A DNA stretch of 34,385 bases from DATJHM01 sp035493895 (GCA_035493895.1 DATJHM010000262.1:1-34385), one strand, 5' to 3'; positions 15,345 through 22,996 are shown, counted from the stretch's first letter. Notes: generated by a model not told the origin, from the sequence alone. Made by a program: numbers and translations.

Positions 15345-16568
15345 ATGAAGAGATATGCAATTGTTGGCGCAAGCAGCAGAGGAACCTCGATGTTTGCGAT
15401 CCCCATATCCACACAATTTACGGATGTTGCGAAATTAGTTGGCGTCTATGATCCCAACTATAAACGGGCCCAATTGCTGCAACAAAATTGCGGCGGAGAC
15501 TTTCCCGTTTACGCCAGCTTTGAAGAAATGGTCCGCGACTCCAAACCGGATATCGTCATTGTCACAACAACGGACCGCTATCATCACGAGTACATCATTA
15601 AAGCTCTGGAGATGGACTGTGATGTCATTACGGAAAAGCCAATGACGATTGATGAGGAGAAATGCAACGCCATTCTTGAGGCGGAGAAGCGCACGAAGCG
15701 AAATGTGACGGTGACGTTTAACATGCGTTTCATGCCGCTGATCATGCGCATCAAGGAAATTCTCAAGCAGGATACGATCGGGCAAATTTTGAGTGTGCAT
15801 TTCGAATGGTTTCTGGACACGAGCCACGGCGCGGACTACTTCCGCCGATGGCACCGCAGAAAAGAGAACTCCGGTGGACTGCTCATCCATAAATCGACGC
15901 ATCATTTCGATGTCGTGAACTGGTTTCTGGAAGAAGAGCCGGTGGAAGTTGCCGCCTTTGGCACCTTACGCTTTTACGGACCGACCCGGGAGGAGCGCGG
16001 TGAGCGCTGCCTGACCTGCAATTATAAAGATACCTGCGAATTTTATTTTGATATTTCCAAAGATAAGACTCGCGAAATGTATCTGGAAAGCGAAGATGTC
16101 GACGGCTATTACCGCGACAAATGCGTATTTTCCGATGAGATCGATATCGAGGACTCTGTCAGCCTGAGCGTGCGCTATTCAGGTGGGGCGGTGATGAGCT
16201 ATTCTCTGACCGCACACTCTCCCTATGAAGGCTTCCGCATGTCGATTAATGGTAGCAAAGGCAGATTGGAAGCCGAAAATTTTCACGGCTCGGTCGGTCC
16301 TTTTGCGGGCGAACAAATCTACAAATTAAGAATCTACAATCGCAAACAGGAAGAGATTACGCTGAAAGTGCCGGTTTTCACCGGAGGACACGGTGGTAGC
16401 GACGAGCGGCTACAGAAGATGCTCTTCCAGGGCAATATCCCCGATCCGCTGCATCAGCAGGCAAGTTCCTGGGATGGGGCAATGTCCAACGCGATCGGCT
16501 TTGCGGCGAATAAGTCAATGAAAGAAGGGAAATCCATCTTAATCGGGGATCTGGTCAAGAAGCCTTAG
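15345..16568 (+). CDS. Gfo/Idh/MocA-family oxidoreductase 3
   Basis: A 407-residue NAD(P)-dependent oxidoreductase. The Rossmann loop is YAIVGASSRG, EKP is at 98-100, and HKSTHHFDVVNW contains the catalytic-type Lys183 and His186. The cysteine module RCLTCNYKDTC (Cys222, 225, 231) is followed by Cys260 in DKCVFSDE. These positions are homologous to those in the two other Gfo/Idh proteins of the window, although the insert between the third and fourth cysteine differs in length (29 residues here). The ATG at 15345 has AAGGAG 9 bp upstream; an ATG at 15327 is less well placed. It continues the rightward series after the hydrolase. It could be an oxidoreductase, a dehydratase or a redox-type glycosidase. 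Substrate unknown. Confidence 0.9.
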   Translation: MKRYAIVGASSRGTSMFAIPISTQFTDVAKLVGVYDPNYKRAQLLQQNCGGDFPVYASFEEMVRDSKPDIVIVTTTDRYHHEYIIKALEMDCDVITEKPMTIDEEKCNAILEAEKRTKRNVTVTFNMRFMPLIMRIKEILKQDTIGQILSVHFEWFLDTSHGADYFRRWHRRKENSGGLLIHKSTHHFDVVNWFLEEEPVEVAAFGTLRFYGPTREERGERCLTCNYKDTCEFYFDISKDKTREMYLESEDVDGYYRDKCVFSDEIDIEDSVSLSVRYSGGAVMSYSLTAHSPYEGFRMSINGSKGRLEAENFHGSVGPFAGEQIYKLRIYNRKQEEITLKVPVFTGGHGGSDERLQKMLFQGNIPDPLHQQASSWDGAMSNAIGFAANKSMKEGKSILIGDLVKKP

Positions 16569-16683
16569 CATTTCTCGTGCGAAGTTATGGGCAAACCAGC
16601 AATGATGGATGCTATAACGGGATAAAGTGTATCATTAAGATGATGAACACGGACCAGATATGCATTATAAGGAAGGATTCCCA

Positions 16684-17589
16684 ATGACCGTACACCAATT
16701 CGTCCCACGAGACTATTACAATACGCTTGGTTCACATGCACCGGCGCTCCATATCCAGGACGGCGATAGCGTCATCACGACCACCATCGATGCCCGGGCT
16801 ATGGATCAGAATGGCGATGTGGTAGCCAGACCCAGTAATCCCATGACAGGCCCTTTTTACGTGGAAGGGGCCGAGCCCGGCGACGTCCTGGCTGTCCATC
16901 TGGATGCGATGTATCCGAATCGCAACTGGGGCTGGACAGCGAATATCATCGCCCCGAATGTGCTGGACCCGGATTTCGTGGCGCAATTGCCCGAGAGGGA
17001 CACGCTACGCTGGGATGTCGATCTTGAGAAGGGTAGCACCCGGCTCGCCAATCCTACACCCCGCCTCGCAAATCTGACGCTGCCGCTCGCTCCGTTTATG
17101 GGCTGTTTCGGGGTTGCCCCTGCACTCGGTCAGGCTATTTCCACGGCAACATCAGGGGAACACGGCGGGAATATGGATTACAATGGCTTTGTCGCCGGGG
17201 TGACCGCATATTTCCCGGTATTCGCTGAAGGCGCTCTCCTGCATGTGGGTGATGGCCACGCTCGTCAGGGAGATGGGGAAATTGCGGGTACAGGGGTCGA
17301 AATTTCACTGGACATTCGCTTTACGGTCAAACTGATCAAAGGGAAAAGCATTTATTGGCCCCGTGGCGAGTCCGATCAGTATATCTTCACCGTGGGCAAT
17401 GCGCGTCCGCTTGATCAGGCGGTCCAGCATGCTACGACAGAAATGGTTCGCTGGCTACAGGCGGACTATCACATGGACGTCGTTGAGGCCAGTACCTTGC
17501 TGGGCCAATGTGTTGAGTATGATCTGGGGAACATTTACGACCCGGCTTACACCATGGTGTGCAAACTCAACAAGAAGTTTTTGCAATAA
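16684..17589 (+). CDS. Acetamidase/formamidase family protein
   Basis: A 301-residue member of the FmdA/AmdA family, which hydrolyses short amides such as acetamide and formamide to ammonia and the acid. Family regions are visible: the N-terminal GPFYVEGAEPGDVLAVHL, the central HGGNMDYNG, the LHVGDGHARQGDGEIAGTGVE block, and the C-terminal tail. The ATG at 16684 has AAGGAAGG 8 bp upstream. It is the last gene of the series and is followed by a strong convergent terminator. An amidase at the end of an amino-sugar operon is unusual: NagA already removes acetate hydrolytically, so this enzyme may act on a free amide or on an N-acyl group. The family assignment is strong; the role is open. Confidence 0.88.
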   Translation: MTVHQFVPRDYYNTLGSHAPALHIQDGDSVITTTIDARAMDQNGDVVARPSNPMTGPFYVEGAEPGDVLAVHLDAMYPNRNWGWTANIIAPNVLDPDFVAQLPERDTLRWDVDLEKGSTRLANPTPRLANLTLPLAPFMGCFGVAPALGQAISTATSGEHGGNMDYNGFVAGVTAYFPVFAEGALLHVGDGHARQGDGEIAGTGVEISLDIRFTVKLIKGKSIYWPRGESDQYIFTVGNARPLDQAVQHATTEMVRWLQADYHMDVVEASTLLGQCVEYDLGNIYDPAYTMVCKLNKKFLQ

Positions 17590-17592
17590 GCG

Positions 17593-17638
17593 CGCCCATG
17601 CACTGGCGATAATCCTATTCATCGCCAGTGCATGGGCG
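17593..17638. terminator. Bidirectional terminator between the amidase and MFS genes
   Basis: A perfect 18-bp inverted repeat (arm CGCCCATGCACTGGCGAT, 17593-17610 with 17621-17638) encloses a 10-nt loop and fills the short gap between the convergent genes. It presumably stops transcription from both sides. Confidence 0.8.
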
Positions 17639-17643
17639 ATTTG

Positions 17644-19041
17644 TTACCAGGGTCGGATTATCTTCTGAAAGAGCAGGAATCTGTTTGGCAGGCTCATCCA
17701 TCTGACAATGGCGACGCCCAGACAGCACAGGAAACAGATCCAGAACAAAATCTGCAACGGAACCCCAACCGTCGCCCCTGCCTTCCCCATCGAGCCCACG
17801 AGGAGTGTCGCCAATCCGATTCCGGCAATCTGACCGAGATAACGGATCATGGCAAGCAGACTGCCAGTCAGGCTTATTTTCGCTTCGGGCGAGGCGCTCA
17901 TGATTTCGGCGTTATTGGTGGCATGGAAGAGTCCCATACCGATCCCGAACAGGACAAGCTGTAAACTGACACTTATCGCCGTCACCTGTTGGGAACAGGC
18001 TATAAGCAACATCGAAGCGGCGCAAAACAATGCGCCCACGGTCACCGGCACAAATCCGCCATGTCTATCCCGAAACCAGCCCGCAAAGGGTGCCACAATG
18101 CCCATCAGTAGCGGCTGTAAGATCAGGAGCATCCCGGTTACACCCGCCGAAAAGCCCAGTTGTTCCTGAAGATAGAACGTGATCGGGATCATGGTCGCGG
18201 TCTGTGCCATATTGATAAAGAAGGCGCTCGTGTTGCCAAGCGCTATTTTCGGCTGGCTGAACAATTCACGATCCAGGATACCGTACGAGATACGCCGCTC
18301 ATAGAACCATAAAATCACCAGCAACGCCAGACCCGCACCGCCCTCGAACACGATTGACGACGTAAATCCGCCACCCTGTTCGCTCGCTTCGGATGCAAGC
18401 ATAAGCATACATGTACCAGCAGCAAGCAGAAACGAACCGGCGATATCAAACGCGGTTCTGGTCCCCCGGCTCTTCGCCTGCGGAAACCAGCGCCAGCCGA
18501 GCAGAAAGGCCGCCAGACCGATCGGCACGTTGATCATGAACAGCCACGTCCAGTGCACGAAAGTCAGCAGAAGTCCGCCAACAGCAGGACCGGCCAGCGT
18601 TCCAGCAGCAATAACGATGGCATTCACACCCAGTGCGCGCCCGATTTCGTGATCGGGAAACACCTGACGAAGCATTGCCTGGCTGTTGGCCATAATCATG
18701 GTCGCGCCAATTCCTTGCAGGCCGCGCGCAAGCAGGATACTGACAATGCCGTGTGACAGAGCAACACAGAGAGAGCCAATGCTAAACACAAGAAATCCAT
18801 AGCTATAGATCTTTTTCCGATCCCAGATATCCGAGAGTTTCCCTAAAAATGGGAGCAGGGCAACCATCGTCAACAGGTAAGCGGTCGCCACCCATTGAAT
18901 TTGAGCCAGAGGGACGGAAAATTCTTTTGCCATCGTAGGCAGGGATACATTGACGATCCCTACGTCCAGCGTCGACATAAGCGTGCCGATGTTAATAATT
19001 TGCAGGATACCCCATTTTTTGGGGTCGCTTGTGCCTGTCAT
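17644..19041 (-). CDS. MFS transporter, DHA2 (EmrB/QacA) family
   Basis: A 465-residue membrane protein of the 14-helix DHA2 drug:proton antiporter type. Visible motifs are motif A after helix 2 (GKLSDIWDRKKIY), motif B (LLARGLQGIGATMIM) and motif C with AGTLAGPAVGG, the antiporter signature. The ATG at 19041 follows GAGAAGAGAATCA. It lies 109 bp downstream of the SBP2 gene in the same direction, with a hairpin in between, i.e. in the position that permease genes occupy behind SBP1. Co-transcription from the SBP2 promoter is plausible, but read-through past the hairpin is not proven. By family it exports hydrophobic or cationic compounds; a role in sugar export or efflux of an inhibitor is speculation. 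Confidence 0.88.
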   Translation of the reverse strand: MTGTSDPKKWGILQIINIGTLMSTLDVGIVNVSLPTMAKEFSVPLAQIQWVATAYLLTMVALLPFLGKLSDIWDRKKIYSYGFLVFSIGSLCVALSHGIVSILLARGLQGIGATMIMANSQAMLRQVFPDHEIGRALGVNAIVIAAGTLAGPAVGGLLLTFVHWTWLFMINVPIGLAAFLLGWRWFPQAKSRGTRTAFDIAGSFLLAAGTCMLMLASEASEQGGGFTSSIVFEGGAGLALLVILWFYERRISYGILDRELFSQPKIALGNTSAFFINMAQTATMIPITFYLQEQLGFSAGVTGMLLILQPLLMGIVAPFAGWFRDRHGGFVPVTVGALFCAASMLLIACSQQVTAISVSLQLVLFGIGMGLFHATNNAEIMSASPEAKISLTGSLLAMIRYLGQIAGIGLATLLVGSMGKAGATVGVPLQILFWICFLCCLGVAIVRWMSLPNRFLLFQKIIRPW

Positions 19042-19102
19042 TGATTCTCTTCTCTCATGCTTGAACTCAACGTCGCCCGCCCGGTCAGCGGAAACAAATA
19101 GA

Positions 19103-19132
19103 GAGTGGTTCGCCACGCTGGTCGAACCACTC
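19103..19132 (-). terminator. Hairpin downstream of SBP2
   Basis: GAGTGGTTCG (19103-19112) pairs perfectly with CGAACCACTC (19123-19132) around a 10-nt loop, 18 bp after the SBP2 stop. It has the same stem length, loop length and GGTTCG core as the hairpin after SBP1, so it was probably copied with the gene. Confidence 0.6.
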
Positions 19133-19150
19133 ATAACATCCGGTCTGGTA

Positions 19151-20407
19151 TTATCCTTTACTCAGGATCTGATTCATCTGCGTGGCAATTTCCTTCCCGC
19201 CAGCAGCCGGGGTTAACTGGCCCTGCCAGACCTGCGTCAGCACCTTGTTTTGCACATCTTGCCATGTCGTCGTGTTATTGGAGGTGGGATAGGAAACGGC
19301 ATAGGGCAGTTCGTCGAGGAACGACTGCACGTGGTACTGGGGATAGGCTTTGACCCAGGCCGTTTGGGTCCCATTGTAGGCGGGAATGATGGTTCCGGTA
19401 TTGGCTTCAATATCTGCGGCGGCCTGCGAACCCATGAAGTCCGCAAATTCCATGGCCTGGGTGGGATATTTAGTATGTGCATAGACCGAAACGCCCACGC
19501 CATGAATCACGGTCGCGCGAGTTTTGCCTTTCGGCATCACGGTCACATCCACCTTGTCCTTCGTATACGCGTTTTGTGCAAATTCGATCGCATTCCAGGA
19601 ACCAGTGTACATCATCGCGACCTTGCCAGATTCAAACATGCTCAGGGGAGGCGTATCGGTCATTTGCGCAAGCGTAGGCGATGACTTGTCCTGAATCAGA
19701 TTTGACCAGAACTGGAGGCCGCCAATCGAGGCAGGAGTATCGAAGCCAGAGGTCTTTTTATCGGGCGAAATTACATAGCCACCATTTTGCGGAATGGTGT
19801 TATAAAACCCTTCCTGATCGGCAAGTTGAGCAGCAATGCCCCAGACGCCCTTGGCAGGATTCGTCAATTTCTTTGCCGCCGCGGTCAGAGTACTCCAATC
19901 CCAGGTATCGTCGGGATACTTCATCCCCGCAGCATCAAAGAGCGCTTTATTGTACCAGAGGCCAATGGTATCAAAATCTTTGGGCAGGGCATACTGCTTG
20001 CCATTATAGGAATAGAGCGAAACGAGCGCAGAAGGATAATTGCTTAAACTCACCTTTTTGGCTGCGATCTGGTCGTCAAATGGCATCAAAATACCGTTCG
20101 CGGCATAGGTGACGAAATTGGGACCGTTCATCCAGAAGACATCCGGCGCGCTTCCTCCGGTGGCGGCTGTCTGGAGCTTGGTAAAATATTGAAGATAAGG
20201 GGTGAGCTCGATGGTGACGTTAATGTTGGGGTGGGTCTTTTTAAAGGCAGTGATGATCTGTTGCATGGCCGGGGCCTGATTTGAATCCCAGATGGCAAAG
20301 CGGAGGGTGACAGGTTGGTTCGGACTCGATTGCGCATCGGCTCCACAGGCAGATAAGACGAAAGGAATTAACGCAATAAGGCTACACAGGAAAAGGAGTT
20401 TTTTCAT
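19151..20407 (-). CDS. Sugar ABC transporter substrate-binding lipoprotein (SBP2), paralogue of SBP1
   Basis: A 418-residue family-1 solute-binding lipoprotein with the signal MKKLLFLC and lipobox LSAC (Cys21). By eye it is identical to SBP1 over most of its length, including the blocks FTKLQTAATGGSAPDVFWMN and LTQVWQGQLTPAAGGKEIAT, so it arose by a recent duplication. Differences cluster in surface and probably ligand-contact segments (for example WDSNQAPAM against WNQLQVPAM near residue 40). The ATG at 20407 has GGGGAGAGAATAGCG just upstream. No permease or ATPase gene accompanies it, so it probably delivers a related sugar to the SBP1 permeases. Its promoter and GATCA box match those of the SBP1 operon, suggesting co-induction. 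Confidence 0.92.
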   Translation of the reverse strand: MKKLLFLCSLIALIPFVLSACGADAQSSPNQPVTLRFAIWDSNQAPAMQQIITAFKKTHPNINVTIELTPYLQYFTKLQTAATGGSAPDVFWMNGPNFVTYAANGILMPFDDQIAAKKVSLSNYPSALVSLYSYNGKQYALPKDFDTIGLWYNKALFDAAGMKYPDDTWDWSTLTAAAKKLTNPAKGVWGIAAQLADQEGFYNTIPQNGGYVISPDKKTSGFDTPASIGGLQFWSNLIQDKSSPTLAQMTDTPPLSMFESGKVAMMYTGSWNAIEFAQNAYTKDKVDVTVMPKGKTRATVIHGVGVSVYAHTKYPTQAMEFADFMGSQAAADIEANTGTIIPAYNGTQTAWVKAYPQYHVQSFLDELPYAVSYPTSNNTTTWQDVQNKVLTQVWQGQLTPAAGGKEIATQMNQILSKG

Positions 20408-20581
20408 CGCTATTCTCTCTCCCCTTTTAACATGGAAGTAGCTAGCCACCCATATGGAAGAAGTCAGGCAAAAAGTGATTGTCTGGTGAAGGGATAAAGC
20501 ACCTTGCACATAGAGTCCCGTTCACCGCAACCAGTTACGGCAATGCCAGAGTTTCGTCTAGTCCGGGTGATACTTGAAAAA

Positions 20582-20660
20582 GATCAAAAATAATCAAATT
20601 ATTGATCATTATTTTTCGATAGTAACATTGTTGTTTTCTATTGTCAAGAGCTTTGATCGA
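20582..20660 (-). promoter_or_regulatory. GATCA-box operators around the SBP2 promoter
   Basis: On the minus strand AATGATCAATAATTTGATTA follows the -10 element (about 20590-20612) and a further TTTTGATCT lies just beyond it. CGATCAAAG (20652-20660) sits directly upstream of the -35 element. The same two-sided arrangement is seen at gfo1. Confidence 0.5.
20619..20647 (-). promoter_or_regulatory. Promoter of SBP2
   Basis: On the minus strand, TTGACA (20642-20647) and TACTAT (20619-20624) are separated by 17 bp, about 210 bp upstream of the SBP2 start. Confidence 0.7.
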
Positions 20661-20853
20661 TATCCCTCGCACCTTTCTGGGAAGAACACCTTCTGTGTAT
20701 AGCACTTCTTCTACGTGTCGACGTTGTGCTATTTGATCAAGTCAACGCATGGCCTCTCTCGCAAGCATTGCCCCCCCCTTCTCAGCAAGTATTAAGAGGA
20801 AGTATTTTATGATTCACGTGTCTTTTGCAATCACATACATATTCACGCTCTTA

Positions 20854-20882
20854 TTGACACCTGGCGATTATAAATCTATAAT
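20854..20882 (+). promoter_or_regulatory. Promoter of nagA2
   Basis: TTGACA (20854-20859) and TATAAT (20877-20882) are perfect hexamers with a 17-bp spacer, about 140 bp upstream of the gene. Confidence 0.8.
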
Positions 20883-20900
20883 CAAAAAAATCGGGCACTG

Positions 20901-20975
20901 ATATGATCATATGTGTTTCTTTTTCGATCATCAGGGATTGAATTGAGCAGGCTCTATGCGATCATGATCATAGAG
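20901..20975 (+). promoter_or_regulatory. GATCA-containing palindromes in the nagA2 leader
   Basis: Three sites follow the promoter: ATATGATCATAT (20901-20912, perfect palindrome), CGATCA (20925-20930), and CTCTATG...CATAGAG enclosing two overlapping GATCA/TGATC boxes (20952-20975). The spacing differs from the other cluster promoters, but the core is the same. Confidence 0.5.
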
Positions 20976-21021
20976 CAGACGTTATTTCCTGTGTCCTAGT
21001 CGAAAGAAAGGTTGCATACCA

Positions 21022-22197
21022 ATGTGGTTTGAAGGACGCTTGATAGAGAGTAACTATCCAGTGCGGCTGGAGGTCACGGATAAGAGTATTGGTCGCATTG
21101 AGTCTCAGCCCACGGCTCCAGATGTGTGGATTGCGCCGGGTTTGCTGGATATCCAGGTCAACGGGTACGCAGGCCATGATGTCAATGCGCTGCATGTAAC
21201 GCCTGAGATTATTATTAATCTGGTGCATGCGCTATGGAAGCGTGGCGTCACTGCTTTTTGTCCGACAGTGATCACGCAATCGGAGGCGCATATCTGTCAC
21301 GCCTTGCAAGCGATTGTTGCTGCCTGCAAGGCTGATCCCTTCATAGCGCATTCCATGCCATGTATTCACGTCGAGGGACCATACATCTCAGTTGAAGATG
21401 GACCACGTGGCGCGCACCCTCTGGAACATGTGCGCCCCCCCAGCCTGGATGAGTACCATCGCTGGCAGGAAGCCGCCGAAGGACGAATTGGTATCATTAC
21501 GCTTTCCCCTGAGTATCCGATCACGCCCGAGTATGTCCGTACGGTGGCCGCGGATGGAGTCGTCATCGCGCTTGGGCATACCGGAGCGGATGAAGAGCAT
21601 ATTCGCGCTGCGGTTGATGCGGGCACGCGCCTCTCGACGCATCTGGGCAATGGGTCTCATGCGCAGATCAGACGTCATCCCAACTATATCTGGGAGCAAC
21701 TGGCCGAGGATCGGCTGAAGGCGAGCTTCATTTGTGACGGGCATCATCTCCCACCATCTGTGATGAAGGCTATGCTGCGTGCAAAAGGCGTTGAACGCTC
21801 TATTTTAGTCAGTGATGCGGTCGCGATTGCCGGGCTGGCACCAGGGATCTACACGACGGCGGTAGGCGGGCAGGTGGAGCTATTGCCGGGGGGACGTCTC
21901 AACCTCTATGGCACGCCCTATCTCGCGGGGTCGAGCAGTTCTTTGCCAGAGTGCATTGCGAATGTCGTGCGCTATGCGGGCATGACGCTGCCGGATGCCG
22001 TAAGAATGGCGAGTACGAATCCGGCACAACTTCTCGGCCTGGATGCGCAGCAGAAGCGCGGCTCAGTGCGCAGTGGAGCAGCCGCAGATCTCACCCTCTT
22101 TCGCATTGATCCAACTTCCGGCGAGTTACTTATCGAGGCGACTATCGTTCGCGGTGAGATTGTCTATCAACGCAAAGCACAACAAGAAACCCAGTAG
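21022..22197 (+). CDS. Second N-acetylglucosamine-6-phosphate deacetylase-type amidohydrolase
   Basis: A 391-residue NagA-family protein. Active-site elements are Glu118 in HVEGPY, His186 in LGHTGA, His207 in STHLGNG and the catalytic Asp265 in VSDAVAIAGL. The first motif is DIQVNG, not the HxH of the NagA at 12974; this resembles the single-metal type known from the Escherichia coli enzyme. It is therefore a diverged paralogue, not a recent copy. The ATG at 21022 has AAAGG about 10 bp upstream. The stop codon and the last two residues (TQ) lie inside the terminal inverted repeat of a mobile element starting at 22189, so the native C-terminus has been replaced. The enzyme core is complete and is probably functional. 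It has its own strong, GATCA-boxed promoter. Confidence 0.87.
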   Translation: MWFEGRLIESNYPVRLEVTDKSIGRIESQPTAPDVWIAPGLLDIQVNGYAGHDVNALHVTPEIIINLVHALWKRGVTAFCPTVITQSEAHICHALQAIVAACKADPFIAHSMPCIHVEGPYISVEDGPRGAHPLEHVRPPSLDEYHRWQEAAEGRIGIITLSPEYPITPEYVRTVAADGVVIALGHTGADEEHIRAAVDAGTRLSTHLGNGSHAQIRRHPNYIWEQLAEDRLKASFICDGHHLPPSVMKAMLRAKGVERSILVSDAVAIAGLAPGIYTTAVGGQVELLPGGRLNLYGTPYLAGSSSSLPECIANVVRYAGMTLPDAVRMASTNPAQLLGLDAQQKRGSVRSGAAADLTLFRIDPTSGELLIEATIVRGEIVYQRKAQQETQ

Positions 22198-22319
22198 TGG
22201 CACGGTGCAGTGATAACGGAACTGTGCCCGGCTAGCCAACGATGGACCTCGCCCCCCAGACGAGAGCGCCAACTATAGGGATCACGCTCTCGTCTCCGCC
22301 CACGGAACCTCGAGGGCGA
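22189..22319. mobile_element. Partial MITE-like element, copy A (left end)
   Basis: It begins with the terminal repeat ACCCAGTAGTGGCACGGTGC and runs 131 bp almost identically to copy B (22746-22936), including the internal hairpin arms GACGAGAGCG/CGCTCTCGTC. It then breaks off after CTCGAGGGCGA. Its right half is absent here. It carries no gene and supplies the stop codon of nagA2. Confidence 0.8.
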
Positions 22320-22337
22320 CCAATCACACCCAACCAA

Positions 22338-22730
22338 CAATGTCACGTAAATAAGACGAATCGCCCATCATTTCCGCCGTGGCAGCTTTTCTCAGTAAGG
22401 ACGCCATGTCGAATGGCGTCCGCCCCCACCGGCCATCTCGCCCTCCTACGTGCTTCTCAAGCGCGTTTTCCTGGCGGGAGAAAAGAGGCCATGAAGCTTA
22501 TCAGACCAGCAGGACGCAATCAAACGTCATGGTACACATTTCTGTGGCACGCGAACCCGTGGAAGGGCTGCACGCCACGTCTGCGGAGCCAGCGGGATCG
22601 CGCGAGTTCCCGGACGCCATTGCGTGCCTCCATGGCGTCCCTACTGGCCTGGGGAGCGGTGCCAACGGGCGCGACGTTTGACCGGATGCGACGAAATTGA
22701 TCGGAGATTCCCCTTATTTACGTGACATTG
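22338..22730. mobile_element. Inner non-autonomous element with its own inverted repeats
   Basis: The 393-bp segment is bounded by CAATGTCACGTAAATAAG (22338-22355) and its exact reverse complement (22713-22730); similarity extends a further 10 bp inward with mismatches. It contains two hairpins built on GGACGCCAT/ATGGCGTCC (near 22398 and 22614). The 14-bp sequence ACCAATCACACCCA occurs on both sides (22319-22332 and 22737-22750). No transposase frame is convincing, so mobilisation would have to be in trans. Confidence 0.65.
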
Positions 22731-22745
22731 CCCCCAACCAATCAC

Positions 22746-22936
22746 ACCCAGTAGTGGCACGGTGCAGTGATAACGGAACTGTGCCCGGCTAGCCAACGAC
22801 GGACCTCGCCCCCCAGACGAGAGCGCCAACTATAGGGATCACGCTCTCGTCTCCGCCCACGGAACCTCGAGGGCGAGAGGAGTTGATCGAGTTCCCAGGC
22901 ACAGTTCCGTTGCACTGCACCGTGCCACTACTGGGT
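22746..22936. mobile_element. Complete MITE-like element, copy B
   Basis: A 191-bp element with terminal inverted repeats of about 39 bp starting ACCCAGTAGTGGCACGGTGC; the two ends differ only at GTGATAACGG against GTGCAACGG. It has an internal hairpin GACGAGAGCG/CGCTCTCGTC and no coding capacity. Its right end stops 60 bp before the SBP3 -35 element. Confidence 0.85.
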
Positions 22937-22996
22937 CTCTTCCGGGGTTTTCTGTAGCGATACGCGATACACTAGACATTGTTTTTTTTGGAGATC

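Larger units (their letters stand above)
20408..20853. other. Divergent control region between SBP2 and nagA2
   Basis: No gene is visible. It contains the SBP2 promoter and boxes, plus an isolated TTTGATCAA box at 20732-20740 whose surroundings (minus strand TTGATCAAATAGC) repeat the sequence just upstream of the gfo1 -35 element. Confidence 0.5.

Noticed and set aside
22242..22700. Protein-coding gene across the nested elements
   Set aside because: The open frames have no ribosome site, are rich in Pro/Arg/Ser shadow composition, and cover inverted repeats and hairpins of non-autonomous elements.
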